Assembly (NCBI RefSeq): GCF_002007105.1
Contig: NZ_MVBC01000010.1
Span: 1 to 64,000, forward strand
DNA: 64,000 bases
Direction of reading: 5' to 3'
Source of the DNA: Hymenobacter sp. CRA2
Lineage (GTDB): Bacteria > Bacteroidota > Bacteroidia > Cytophagales > Hymenobacteraceae
Shown: positions 34,962-43,402 of the stretch, piece by piece
Layout: each line of letters begins with the position of its first letter
Position numbering within the stretch: the first letter of the stretch is position 1
Made by a program: the position numbers and the translations under genes
Notes under the pieces: generated by a model
Seen by the model: only the letters and a program-made list of their open reading frames with translations
Told to the model about the DNA's origin: nothing
Database searches by the model: none

Positions 34962-35459
34962 ATGGCCGCCGAGCCCTCCACGTTTCGGGCCGCCCTGACG
35001 CCGACCGGGTCGGGGTTTATGCCCATGGTCATGCTCATCGTGCCCGAAGACGTGGTGGAAGCCCTCGGCGGCAAAGCCGTGAAGCGGGTGGTCGGTACGC
35101 TCAACGGCCACCCCATCCGGCGCGGGCTGCAATACCTGCGCACCGGTGAGCGGTTCCTGCTCATCAGCAAGGCCCTGCGCAAGCAGCTGCGGCTCGACCT
35201 GAGCACGGAAGTACTGGTCACCTTGGCGCCCGACCCCAACCCGGACGCCGTGGATATGCCGGAGGAATTGGAGGAAGGCCTCGCGGAATGGCCCGAAGCC
35301 GCCGCGGCCTTTCACCGCCTCACGCCCGGCCGGCAGCGCAACCTGGTGCACTACATCGAGCAGGCCAAGCGCGCCGAAACCCGCGCCCAGCGCGTGGTGA
35401 ATCTGCTGCACCAGCTGGCCACGGGCGGCAATCCGTTTCGGCCGCCGGGCCGCGAGTAA
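34962..35459 (+). CDS. YdeI/OmpD-associated family protein (DUF1905 plus C-terminal helix bundle)
   Basis: 165 residues. The N-terminal ~85 residues form the DUF1905 beta domain (GFMPMVMLIVPEDVVEALGG, GTLNGHPIRRGLQYL). The C-terminal part has the ALAEWPEAAAAFHRLTPGRQ-like helix region and YIEQAKRAETRAQRV, typical of the YdeI/OmpD-associated family. It follows the lipoprotein gene after five bases. The function of the family is not established. Cytoplasmic. Confidence 0.8.
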   Translation: MAAEPSTFRAALTPTGSGFMPMVMLIVPEDVVEALGGKAVKRVVGTLNGHPIRRGLQYLRTGERFLLISKALRKQLRLDLSTEVLVTLAPDPNPDAVDMPEELEEGLAEWPEAAAAFHRLTPGRQRNLVHYIEQAKRAETRAQRVVNLLHQLATGGNPFRPPGRE

Positions 35460-35484
35460 CGTTGGATATAAAGTGCCAGCCGGC

Positions 35485-35913
35485 CTATCCCAGGCCCTGC
35501 CGCAGCCAGCGCTTGGCGTCGTCGAGTGAGGCAAAGGCCATGGGCTCCAAGACGTAGTGTGACTGCGCCACGGTATTGGCGATGTACACCTGCGTGGCAA
35601 TGCGCCCGAAGATGTTTTCGGCCGTCACGATGCTGATGTGCCGGATGCCGGCCGCGTAGGCCCGCGCGTTCCAGTCGGTTTCCAGCCAGATCTGGTCGGC
35701 CGGTACGATGGCACTCATCTGCCGCGCGTCCATCAGCCAGCCCAGCGGCCAGGTGCGCTGCGCCTCGGCATCGAAGCGCTGCAGGCTTTGGTCCATCAGC
35801 GCGCGAAACTGCTGGCTGTTGGCAAAGCCGTGCCACTGCACGATGAGGCACGGCACTTCCGCCGCCAGGAGCAGCGAACCGTAGGATTCAGCGTGTAGGG
35901 CAACGTCGGACAT
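35485..35913 (-). CDS. STAS/SEC14-like small protein (paralogue A)
   Basis: 142 residues, alpha/beta, with VPCLIVQWHGFANSQQFRAL near the start, a central WLMDARQMSAIVPADQIWL and a C-terminal FASLDDAKRWLRQGLG. The ending D-AK-WLR, the lone-domain length and the central DNR/DAR segment match the proteins at 41491, 46431 and 57024. The fold suggests SpoIIAA/SEC14-like STAS proteins (inference). No binding partner is visible. Confidence 0.6.
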   Translation of the reverse strand: MSDVALHAESYGSLLLAAEVPCLIVQWHGFANSQQFRALMDQSLQRFDAEAQRTWPLGWLMDARQMSAIVPADQIWLETDWNARAYAAGIRHISIVTAENIFGRIATQVYIANTVAQSHYVLEPMAFASLDDAKRWLRQGLG

Positions 35914-36195
35914 AGCAGCACAGAACTAGCAGAAAGGCAAAGCTAAACGAGCTACGCGAATTCTTTGGTTCCGAGCCCACGAACGGCGTAGGTCCGTTGC
36001 GGGTTGCGCCGCCCGTAGGCAAGCCGGTCAGGGCCTGAGCAGCGCCTGCGGGCTAACAAGCCCAACCGTTGGCCGTTAGCGCCACCGCCCGCCGCTTCAT
36101 TTTTAAGGCTCCGGCCCGAAGCTCGGCCATAACGGCGGGCCGATGCCACTCGTTAAGAAAGGTTCTGTACGATCTTTTTTACCGACCACACAACC

Positions 36196-36996
36196 ATGGC
36201 ATCTACTTCCAATTACGCCCTGATTACGGGCGCTACCAGCGGCATCGGCCTGGAGCTGGCCAAGCTCTTCGCCAAAGACCATTACAACCTCGTCATCGTG
36301 GCCCGCGACCAGCAGGAGCTGGAGCGCACGGCCGGCGAACTGCGCCAGCAGTACGGCGTGGAGGTGGTGCCCCTGGCCAAGGACCTGTTCAAGCGCGAGG
36401 CCCCGTTTGAGGTGTACGAAGCAGTGAAGGCGCAGGGCTTGCAGGTGGAGGCGCTGGTCAACGACGCCGGCCAGGGCCAGTACGGCGAGTTCATCGAAAC
36501 CGACATCAACCGCGAGCTGGACATCATTCAGCTCAACATCGGCGCCTACGTGGTGCTGACGAAGAAATTTCTGCAAGACATGGTAGCCCGCGGCTCGGGC
36601 AAGATCCTGCAGGTGTCGTCCATTGGGGGCGAGCTGCCGGGCCCGCTGCAGTCGGTGTACCATGGCACCAAGGCTTTCGTGACTTCGTTCACCGAAGCCA
36701 TCCGCGAGGAAACCAAGGACAAGGGCGTTACCATTACGGCCCTGCTGCCCGGCGTGACGGATACCGACTTCTTCCGCAAAGCCGACATGGAACGCTCCAA
36801 GCTGGTGGCCGAAGGCAGCAAAGCCGACCCGGCCGACGTGGCCAAGGACGGTTACGAGGCCCTGCTGGCCGGCAAAGACAAAGTCGTGTCGGGCTTCATG
36901 AACAAAGTACAGGTGGCCGTGAGCAACGTCATTCCCGACAACCTCGTGGCCGCCAACCTGCACCAACAGGGCAAGCCCGTAGACGAAGACAAATAG
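36196..36996 (+). CDS. SDR family NAD(P)-dependent oxidoreductase (DltE/YqjQ-like)
   Basis: 266 residues. Nucleotide-binding TGATSGIG is at 13-20, VNDAGQGQYGEF replaces NNAG, the serine is in LQVSSIGGE and the catalytic Tyr-Lys in SVYHGTKAF. A terminal NLHQQGKPVDED tail is present. It is a classical cytoplasmic SDR; the VNDAG and EFIETDINRELDI features are typical of the DltE/YqjQ group. Substrate unknown. A terminator follows 22 bases after the stop codon. Confidence 0.9.
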   Translation: MASTSNYALITGATSGIGLELAKLFAKDHYNLVIVARDQQELERTAGELRQQYGVEVVPLAKDLFKREAPFEVYEAVKAQGLQVEALVNDAGQGQYGEFIETDINRELDIIQLNIGAYVVLTKKFLQDMVARGSGKILQVSSIGGELPGPLQSVYHGTKAFVTSFTEAIREETKDKGVTITALLPGVTDTDFFRKADMERSKLVAEGSKADPADVAKDGYEALLAGKDKVVSGFMNKVQVAVSNVIPDNLVAANLHQQGKPVDEDK

Positions 36997-37018
36997 AGGC
37001 ACCGACCTCCGCTGAACC

Positions 37019-37050
37019 AGCCCCGGTCCGACGCGCGTCGGGCCGGGGCT
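37019..37050 (+). terminator. Rho-independent terminator after SDR
   Basis: AGCCCCGGTCCGAC pairs with 37037-37050 (one G.T) around a 4-base loop and continues into TTTT. Confidence 0.8.
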
Positions 37051-37204
37051 TTTGGTTTCCGCCGCCCGCAGCGGCGGCTACCGGCCGGCCCTTCTTCCCA
37101 GCGTATCACAACTATATATTTATAATGCAAAATACTTAATAGTTTTAACCCCACTTGCCAGCGCGGTTTGCCGCGCTGTATCCGCCCACTCCACCCTATT
37201 GCAC

Positions 37205-38272
37205 ATGCTTACACCTCTACGCTTTACCGCCCTGCAGCCCCACGCCTGGCTGCGCACGGCGGCTCGTTTGGCATTCCGCCAAAGCGCCCGTTCCGCCTTG
37301 GTCATCGGCGGGTTGCTCCTTAGCCAGCGCGCCGCGGCGCAATGCAGCGTGATGTCCACCGACGGCTATACCGTCAACATCAGCGTGGAGCCGGTGAGCG
37401 TGGTGCCCAGCACGACCTCGTGCACCTCGGGCTACAACTTTGACCTGACCCTGAACTACCGGGTGACGTTTTCGGGCACCAACATCCCGGGCAGCCTGTG
37501 GAACCTGCAAGCGCGCGTCACCTGCTCGGCCGGCGGCACCGTGGGCACGGCCCTGCCCACTAACGGCGGCACCGGCACCATTACCACCGTCTACAACCAG
37601 TACCGCAACGCCAACGACTGCAGCACGGCCACCGTGGCGTCGCTGGGTTGCAATACCATTGCCATCGACATCAGCGGGCCAGGCATTGCCAACCAAACCA
37701 TCAGCTGCCCCTACACCAGCGCGGCGGCTGCGCAACCGCTGCCCGTGACGCTCGTCCGCTTTGGGGCTAGCGCCCAAGCCAGCGGCGTGCTGCTGACGTG
37801 GACTACCGCCACCGAGCTCAACAACGACTACTTCACCGTTGAGCGCAGCGCGGATGCCACTACCTGGCAGAGTGTGGCGCAGGTGCACGGCGCCGGCAAT
37901 GCCACGCGGCAGCGCAGCTATACCCACCTCGACCCGGCCCCCGCCGGCCGGGCCTACTACCGCCTGAAGCAGACGGATTTCGACGGTACGGCCACGTACT
38001 CGGCCGTGCAGAGCGTGCTGTCGACCACGACGCTGCCCCGCGTCAGCGTGGCTCCCAATCCGAGCCACGGGCGCGCCGTGCAGTTCAACGGTCTGGATGA
38101 GGCCGCTGCCTGGACGCTGCGGGTGCGCAGCGCGGCCGGGCAGGTGCTGGGCCAGGCGGCCGTACGCTCGGCGCAGGCCGAGCTGCCCGTGCTGCCCGCC
38201 GGCGTGTATTTTCTGGAGTTGCACAACCCGGCCACTGGCCAGAAAGCCGTGGTGAAGTACTGCCAGTACTAG
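37205..38272 (+). CDS. T9SS-sorted secreted protein, unknown function
   Basis: 355 residues. A long N-terminal signal region ends near AAAQC (about 42). The middle (about 45-170) is Thr/Ser/Cys-rich with six or more cysteines. Residues about 175-270 form a fibronectin-like beta segment (LTWTTATELNNDYFTVERSAD). The last ~75 residues are a type A T9SS sorting domain (VAPNPSHGRAVQF ... PAGVYFLELHN). It is secreted to the surface through the Por system. The ATG at 37205 gives the most credible signal. The region 37105-37145 upstream is AT-rich with TATATTTA near 37110. Confidence 0.8.
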   Translation: MLTPLRFTALQPHAWLRTAARLAFRQSARSALVIGGLLLSQRAAAQCSVMSTDGYTVNISVEPVSVVPSTTSCTSGYNFDLTLNYRVTFSGTNIPGSLWNLQARVTCSAGGTVGTALPTNGGTGTITTVYNQYRNANDCSTATVASLGCNTIAIDISGPGIANQTISCPYTSAAAAQPLPVTLVRFGASAQASGVLLTWTTATELNNDYFTVERSADATTWQSVAQVHGAGNATRQRSYTHLDPAPAGRAYYRLKQTDFDGTATYSAVQSVLSTTTLPRVSVAPNPSHGRAVQFNGLDEAAAWTLRVRSAAGQVLGQAAVRSAQAELPVLPAGVYFLELHNPATGQKAVVKYCQY

Positions 38273-38288
38273 CTGCGCTTAGCGTAAT

Positions 38289-38344
38289 AAAACCGCCGGC
38301 CCCGGCCTACCCGTTGTGCGGGCGGGCCGGGGCCGGCGGTTTTT
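38289..38344. terminator. Bidirectional terminator hairpin
   Basis: AAAACCGCCGGCCCCGGCC pairs with the mirror arm ending at 38344; A- and T-runs at both ends allow termination in either direction. It separates the convergent T9SS protein and DUF2141 genes. Confidence 0.8.
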
Positions 38345-38368
38345 GGTTGGGCAGGCTCAGGGCCTGCT

Positions 38369-38821
38369 TCAGGGCTTTAGCTCGATGGACACCACCTTGC
38401 CGGGGCCATCCACGGTGAACTTGCAGTCCTCGAACACCGGCGGGGCGAGGCGCGGGCGCACGTTGTTGGAAAAGGCGAAGGGCTCCGTCGGGATGCCGAC
38501 GAAGTTTTTGTCCAGCTTGTCGTTGTTGTTCGTGTCCTGGGTAATGGCCACGGCCCACTCGCCGTTGGTCAGTTCCACGGGCAGCGTGATGCGGCTCTGG
38601 CCTCCCGGGCGCACCACCTTATAAAAGGCGTACTGCTTGGGCTTCAAAAAGCCGTCGGGGGCGTTGTAGAAGTACAGCTTCACGGCTGATTGCGTCGAAG
38701 CCAGCTTGGACACCACCACCGTCACCGACGAAGCAGTGACCGGATTGCCGCCGTGCCCGGCAGGCGTGAGGGCGGGGCTACCAACGATAGAAGCGGCTAA
38801 AAAGAGCTGAGCAAGTGTCAT
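38369..38821 (-). CDS. DUF2141 domain-containing secreted protein
   Basis: 150 residues from MTLAQLFLAASIVGSPALT, which gives a short signal peptide; an ATG 29 codons upstream is less likely. It contains the DUF2141 signature: VKLYFYNAPDGFLKPKQYA, then ELTNGEWAVAITQDTNNNDKLDKN, and a final GIPTEPFAFSNN. The family is common in Bacteroidetes and Proteobacteria, is exported and has no known biochemical function. Confidence 0.82.
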   Translation of the reverse strand: MTLAQLFLAASIVGSPALTPAGHGGNPVTASSVTVVVSKLASTQSAVKLYFYNAPDGFLKPKQYAFYKVVRPGGQSRITLPVELTNGEWAVAITQDTNNNDKLDKNFVGIPTEPFAFSNNVRPRLAPPVFEDCKFTVDGPGKVVSIELKP

Positions 38822-39161
38822 CGGCGTAAGGCAAGGGTTAGGCAAGTACCAATCTAGCAACAAATTACCAAATGCCCAAGACGTACGGCGGCTCACAGGC
38901 GGCTGCAACAGTGGGCGCGGTCTAACTTGTTCGCAGAAAGGCCGCCAGGGGTTGCGCTTCAGCGCCGATTATGCGGCGGCCCGACGGCAGCAATCGGTCA
39001 AAACCAGCGGCAAACGAGTGTTTGGTAGGTTCGATTGGCAACGTTCCCGATAACGTTTGCGCAAAAAATCAGCCGTCAAGGCAGTGACTTTCAGAAGAAT
39101 TAACCCAACATTCAACTCACTGAATCGCCCCTCCCCCCGTTCCCACCCACTTTTTCCAGCC
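38822..39161. other. Divergent intergenic region with possible LacI-type operators
   Basis: 340 bases between DUF2141 and the Gfo/Idh gene; no gene seen. Two back-to-back near-palindromes centred on AACGTT lie at 39037-39060. Confidence 0.45.
39037..39060. promoter_or_regulatory. Tandem LacI-like operator candidates
   Basis: GGCAACGTTCCC (39037-39048) and GATAACGTTTGC (39049-39060) are adjacent 12-bp near-palindromes with the CG-centred core of LacI/GalR operators. They lie about 100-125 bases upstream of the oxidoreductase start. No LacI-family gene is present in the window, so the regulator would be encoded elsewhere. Confidence 0.4.
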
Positions 39162-40496
39162 ATGCAACGCCGCACCTTTCTGCAGCATTCTGGTACGGTA
39201 GCCGCCGGCACGCTGCTGGCGCCCGACCTGCTGGCCAGTGGCCTGAGCGCCGCGAAAAAAACGCGGGTGGCCATGGTGGGCACCGGCCACCGGGGCCTGG
39301 GCATGTGGGGCGTGGACGTGCTGAAGGAGCACGGCAACCGCGTGGAATTCGTGGGCCTGTGCGACAGCAACCCCGGCCGCGTGCAAACCGGCAAGCAAAT
39401 GCTGGGCGTGAGCTGCCCCACCTTCACCAACTTCGACGAGATGATGAAGAAGGTGAAGCCGGACGTGCTCATCGTCACCACCGTCGACGCCACCCACGAC
39501 CAGTTCATCATCAAGGGGATGGAGTACGGGGCCGACATCGTGACGGAAAAGCCCATGACCACCGACGAGCGGAAGGCCCAGGCCATCCTCGACGCGGAAC
39601 GGCGCACGGGCAAGAAGGTGAAAGTGACCTTCAACTACCGCTACTCCCCGCACCGCCAGAAGATGTACGAGCTGCTGCGGGCGGGCGCTATCGGCACCGT
39701 CACCTCGGCCGATTTTCACTGGTACCTCGACGTGCACCACGGCGCCGACTACTTCCGCCGCTGGCACCGCCGCCGGGAGTTCAGCGGCTCGCTGCTCGTG
39801 CACAAAGCCACCCACCACTTCGATTTGCTGAACTGGTGGCTGGAATCGGACCCCGAGGAAGTGTTTGCCTTCGGGCAGCTGAACTTCTACGGCAAGAACA
39901 ATTCCTTCCGCCATACCCACTGCCGGCCCTGCCCTCACAAGGACAAGTGCGCTTTCTACTGGGATATGACCAAGGACGAGCGGCTGATGAAAATCTACGC
40001 CGCCAACGAGCAGCACGACGGCTACCACCGCGACGGCTGCGTGTGGCGCGAGGACATCGACATCTTCGACAAGATGGCCGTGCAGATTAAGTACGCCAAC
40101 CAGGTGCAGGTGAGCTACTCGCTCACCACCTACTCGCCCTACGAGGGCTACCGCATTGCCTTCAACGGCACGAAAGGCCGCCTGGAAGCCTGGATCAAGG
40201 AAAAGCAGACCTGGGACGAGGAGCCCTTTGACGAAATTCAGCTGACCACGAACTTCGGCAAGCGCGAAATTATCCGCATGCCGAACAACGAGCCCGGCCA
40301 CGGCGGTGGCGACGTACGGCTGCGCAAACAAATCTTTAACCCCGACGGGCAGGACCCTTACCGTCAGGCCGCCGGCGTGCGCGACGGCGCCATGTCCATC
40401 CTGGTGGGCGTGGCCGCCCGCCAGAGCATCGACACGGGCAAGCCGGTCCGCATCGGGGATTTAACTACACTGAAGCCGCAAGTCAACCGGACGTAG
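39162..40496 (+). CDS. Gfo/Idh/MocA family oxidoreductase, Tat-exported
   Basis: 444 residues. A Tat signal (MQRRTFLQHSG plus Ala-rich stretch, to about 30) precedes a Rossmann domain (VAMVGTGHRGLGMWG) and EKPM, the hallmark lysine region. The C-terminal Gfo/Idh/MocA beta-sheet domain is complete. Unusual is a cysteine cluster CRPCPHKDKC (Cys254, 257, 263) with a further Cys293, which could bind a metal. Such secreted members act on sugars or sugar alcohols with a tightly bound nucleotide. LacI-like sites upstream would fit carbohydrate control (inference). Confidence 0.87.
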   Translation: MQRRTFLQHSGTVAAGTLLAPDLLASGLSAAKKTRVAMVGTGHRGLGMWGVDVLKEHGNRVEFVGLCDSNPGRVQTGKQMLGVSCPTFTNFDEMMKKVKPDVLIVTTVDATHDQFIIKGMEYGADIVTEKPMTTDERKAQAILDAERRTGKKVKVTFNYRYSPHRQKMYELLRAGAIGTVTSADFHWYLDVHHGADYFRRWHRRREFSGSLLVHKATHHFDLLNWWLESDPEEVFAFGQLNFYGKNNSFRHTHCRPCPHKDKCAFYWDMTKDERLMKIYAANEQHDGYHRDGCVWREDIDIFDKMAVQIKYANQVQVSYSLTTYSPYEGYRIAFNGTKGRLEAWIKEKQTWDEEPFDEIQLTTNFGKREIIRMPNNEPGHGGGDVRLRKQIFNPDGQDPYRQAAGVRDGAMSILVGVAARQSIDTGKPVRIGDLTTLKPQVNRT

Positions 40497-40573
40497 CCAG
40501 GGGTTGGGAGAATGCACCAAAACTACCCGGTTGGCAAGGGCATTGGGGAATGGACCCGACGCGAGCTTCAGAA

Positions 40574-40600
40574 GGGGCGTGAGCAAGCAGCTCGCGCCCC
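40574..40600 (+). terminator. Rho-independent terminator
   Basis: GGGGCGTGAGC pairs with GCTCGCGCCCC (one G.T) over a 5-base loop, followed by a C and seven T residues. It ends the Gfo/Idh transcript. Confidence 0.8.
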
Positions 40601-40666
40601 CTTTTTTTGTGGGTACTTCAGCGGTATACAGTAACAGGACCGGGTTACGCGAACGGAACGTGCGCG

Positions 40667-41476
40667 CTACAGCACGCCACGCACGAACTCCGTAGTTAGG
40701 CGCAGCGTCGCTTCGGTTGCTTCCTTGTGCGGGGTGTGCGCCGCGCCGGGCAGCAGCACGGCCTGCGCGGGGCCAGCTACCTGCCTGGCAATGGCTTCTA
40801 CCTGCGCCGTAGTGCCGTACTCGTCGTTTTCGCCCTGCAATACCAGCACCGGGCACTGAATCCGCGGCAGGTAGCTTTCGATGTTCCACGAGCGGAACTC
40901 CGGCGCCAGCCAGGTTTCGGTCCAGGCGCGGAATACGGCATCGGTCTTCGCGCCGTGGTAGCGGGTCAGCTTTTCGGGCAGATTAGTCGTGCGGTAGTGC
41001 TGCTCGGCGGCGCGGATGCCGGCCAACGTAAGGTCTTCCACGAATACGTGCGCGCCTTCGGTGATGACCGCCGCTACGTGCGCCGGGTAGAGGGCGGCGG
41101 CCAGCAGGGCAATGGTACCGCCGTCAGAGTGCCCGAACAAGATGGCCTGACCGATACCGCAGCGCTCCAGCACCTGCCGGAGCACGGGCGCTTCGGCTTC
41201 GAGGTAGCCGGGGGTGCGCGCCTCGTCGCTGAACGCGGCAGACTGCCCGTAGCCGCGCCGGTCGTAGATGAGGGCGTGGCAGCCGGTGGCCGCGGCCAGG
41301 CGGGCGGGGAAGTCGCGCCAGAGGCTGATGCAGCCGAGCGAATCGTGCAGAAACACCAGCCAGGGACGCTGAGCAGCTTCGGCGGCGGGCACCTTGATGG
41401 TACGCACCTGCAGCGCGTAGCCGCCGAGGTCGAGGCTAAACTCCTGCTGGGTGAGGTGGTCGAAGGAATCGGGCAT
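40667..41476 (-). CDS. Alpha/beta-fold hydrolase
   Basis: 269 residues from MPDSFDHLTQQEFSLDL. The oxyanion region is FLHDSLGCISLWRDFP, YDRRGYGQS follows, the nucleophile is Ser117 in GHSDGG, the acid lies in LQGENDEYG and the histidine in PGAAHTPHKE. No signal peptide, so cytoplasmic. It starts 14 bases after the end of the STAS-like gene at 41491-41913 and is probably translated from the same transcript. Substrate unknown. Confidence 0.87.
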   Translation of the reverse strand: MPDSFDHLTQQEFSLDLGGYALQVRTIKVPAAEAAQRPWLVFLHDSLGCISLWRDFPARLAAATGCHALIYDRRGYGQSAAFSDEARTPGYLEAEAPVLRQVLERCGIGQAILFGHSDGGTIALLAAALYPAHVAAVITEGAHVFVEDLTLAGIRAAEQHYRTTNLPEKLTRYHGAKTDAVFRAWTETWLAPEFRSWNIESYLPRIQCPVLVLQGENDEYGTTAQVEAIARQVAGPAQAVLLPGAAHTPHKEATEATLRLTTEFVRGVL

Positions 41477-41490
41477 GCAGTCCTCTTGCG

Positions 41491-41913
41491 CTAGTCGACG
41501 CTGCGCAACCACGCTTTGGCCTCTTCGACGTCGCTGAACATTTTTAGCTCGAACACGCCTTCGATGCGCTGGTGCAGATCCTGAATGGACATCTGCCCGA
41601 AGATGCCGGGCGAAAGCACTTGGGCGAAGTAGCGCAGGCCGGCCTGCAGGATCTGCGGCGTCCAGACCTGGGCAATCCAATCGTTAGCATCGGTGAAGCG
41701 GCCCACCAGCTCGCTGTGGTCGTTGAGCAGCTTGGAGCAGGGCTCTTCGCGCAGCATCTGCACGTAGGCCAGGCCGCCCTGCCTGACGGTATCAAGTGTT
41801 TGCACGCCCGACCAGCGCGCGTGAATCCAGCCTTCGGTGCGGTTGCGCTCGGCGGTGAGAAACACGTGGCCATCGGGCCGGCGGAAGGTGGTAACGGTGG
41901 AAATCAGGGTCAT
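41491..41913 (-). CDS. STAS/SEC14-like small protein (paralogue B)
   Basis: 140 residues with EGWIHARWSGVQTLDTVRQG, the central KLLNDHSELVG and the terminal SDVEEAKAWLRSVD. It is the same single-domain family as the proteins at 35485, 46431 and 57024 (shared L-ND-x-x and A-x-AWLR endings). It forms an apparent two-gene operon with the downstream alpha/beta hydrolase, the only hint of a partner for this family here. Function unknown. Confidence 0.62.
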   Translation of the reverse strand: MTLISTVTTFRRPDGHVFLTAERNRTEGWIHARWSGVQTLDTVRQGGLAYVQMLREEPCSKLLNDHSELVGRFTDANDWIAQVWTPQILQAGLRYFAQVLSPGIFGQMSIQDLHQRIEGVFELKMFSDVEEAKAWLRSVD

Positions 41914-42059
41914 AGCTCAGGTGGAAACAGCACGGAACGGGGCCACAAAAGTAGCGCGGCGGGCCTAATAGGCAGCTCGGGTATAACCTTCTGCCCCCGG
42001 CGCGGGTTAACCCAACCGCTGCTTTTCGCAGCTTCTTCGTTTTACCTGACTTCTGTACA

Positions 42060-43058
42060 ATGGAATATCAAGAACTGGGCGAGTCCGGCCTGACGGTCTC
42101 GCGCATTGCCTTCGGCAGCTGGGCCGCGGGCGGCTGGATGTGGGGCGGCACCGAGCAGAACGACGCCGTGGGCGCCATCCGCGCGGCGTATGACCTGGGC
42201 GTGACGAGCATCGACACGGCCCCGATCTACGGGCAGGGCCTGAGCGAGGAAATCGTGGGCGAAGCCATCAAGGGCCTGCCGCGCGACAAGGTGCAGATCC
42301 TGACCAAATTCGGCATGCGCTGGGATTTGGCCGAGCCCAAGGGCGACTTCGGCTTCAAGACCAAGGACAACGACGGCCGCGACCTGGATGTGTACAAATA
42401 CGCCGCCCGCGAGAGCATCATCAAGGAGTGCGAGGACTCGCTGCGCCGCCTCGGCACCGACTACATCGACCTCTACCAGATTCACTGGCCCGACGTGACC
42501 ACGCCCATTCACGAAACGATGGAGGCCGTGCAGCGCCTCATCGAGCAGGGCAAGGTGCGGGCCGCGGGCGTGAGCAACTACTCGGCTGCGCAGATGGAGG
42601 AAGCCGAGCAAACCCTCAAGCTGGCCTCGAACCAGGTGCCCTACAGCATGGTGCGCCGCGACATCGAGCAGGACGTGGTACCGTACTGCCTGCAGCACCA
42701 CAAGGCCATTTTGGCCTACAGCCCGCTGCAGCTGGGCCTGCTAACGGGCAAGATCAAGCCCGGCCAGGACTTCGGCGAAGGCGACCTGCGCACCACGCAC
42801 CGCCTGTTTACGCCCGACAACGTGACGCGCGTCAACGCTTTCCTCGACAAGCTGCGGCCGCTGGCGGAGGAAAAAAACGCCAGCCTGGGCCAGCTGGTCA
42901 TCCGCTGGACGCTGGCGCAGCCGGGCATTACGGTGGCGCTGGTGGGGGCCCGCAACGCCCAGCAGGCCGAGCAAAACGCCCGCGCCATCGAGGTGCAGCT
43001 TTCCACCGACGACGTGAACTTCATCGGCCGGGAGCTGGCGGCGCTGCAGCTGAGCTAG
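42060..43058 (+). CDS. Aldo/keto reductase
   Basis: 332 residues. AKR tetrad: Asp and Tyr in SIDTAPIYGQG, Lys in ILTKFG, His in DLYQIHWPD. The NADPH-binding C-terminus (VALVGARNAQQAEQN) is present. An insertion after the lysine (KGDFGFKTKDNDGRDLDVYK) distinguishes it from the AKR at 17259. Cytoplasmic TIM-barrel reductase; substrate unknown. Confidence 0.9.
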   Translation: MEYQELGESGLTVSRIAFGSWAAGGWMWGGTEQNDAVGAIRAAYDLGVTSIDTAPIYGQGLSEEIVGEAIKGLPRDKVQILTKFGMRWDLAEPKGDFGFKTKDNDGRDLDVYKYAARESIIKECEDSLRRLGTDYIDLYQIHWPDVTTPIHETMEAVQRLIEQGKVRAAGVSNYSAAQMEEAEQTLKLASNQVPYSMVRRDIEQDVVPYCLQHHKAILAYSPLQLGLLTGKIKPGQDFGEGDLRTTHRLFTPDNVTRVNAFLDKLRPLAEEKNASLGQLVIRWTLAQPGITVALVGARNAQQAEQNARAIEVQLSTDDVNFIGRELAALQLS

Positions 43059-43402
43059 ATGCGTGTGCACGGCTAACTGGTTCTTACCCGTCGGTGCGGC
43101 CGAAGTAACTCGCGCGCTTCGGCTGCGCCGACGCCAGCGGCACGACGCCCAAGGCCTTTTAGCCGCAACTAAAACATTTATAGCAGGATGCAGATATAAG
43201 CCGGATGTGAGGGGTTAAGCTACGGTTAACTTTTGCCCGACCCCAACCATTCGTGTTCTTCTGCGTAAGTTGGGCTCCTGACTCTTTTCTACAACCCCAA
43301 CACCCGGCGCCCGGCCGCCCTGCCTTTCTGCAGGGTAGCCGGGCGCTGTGTTGAGCCCGAACTTCCTTTCGTAGACTTGCGCGGTGCTTAGCCGCTCTGC
43401 CT
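43059..43402. other. Intergenic gap with hairpin
   Basis: 344 bases with no supported gene. The centre (around 43165-43235) is AT-richer than the surroundings. A compound GC hairpin occupies 43307-43346. Confidence 0.5.
43307..43346. terminator. Compound GC hairpin
   Basis: An outer CGCCCGGC/GCCGGGCG stem and an inner CCCTGC/GCAGGG stem close a small loop. The core matches the CCCGGC family of hairpins at 471-9978. It lies between two co-directional genes; a T-run is lacking. Confidence 0.45.
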
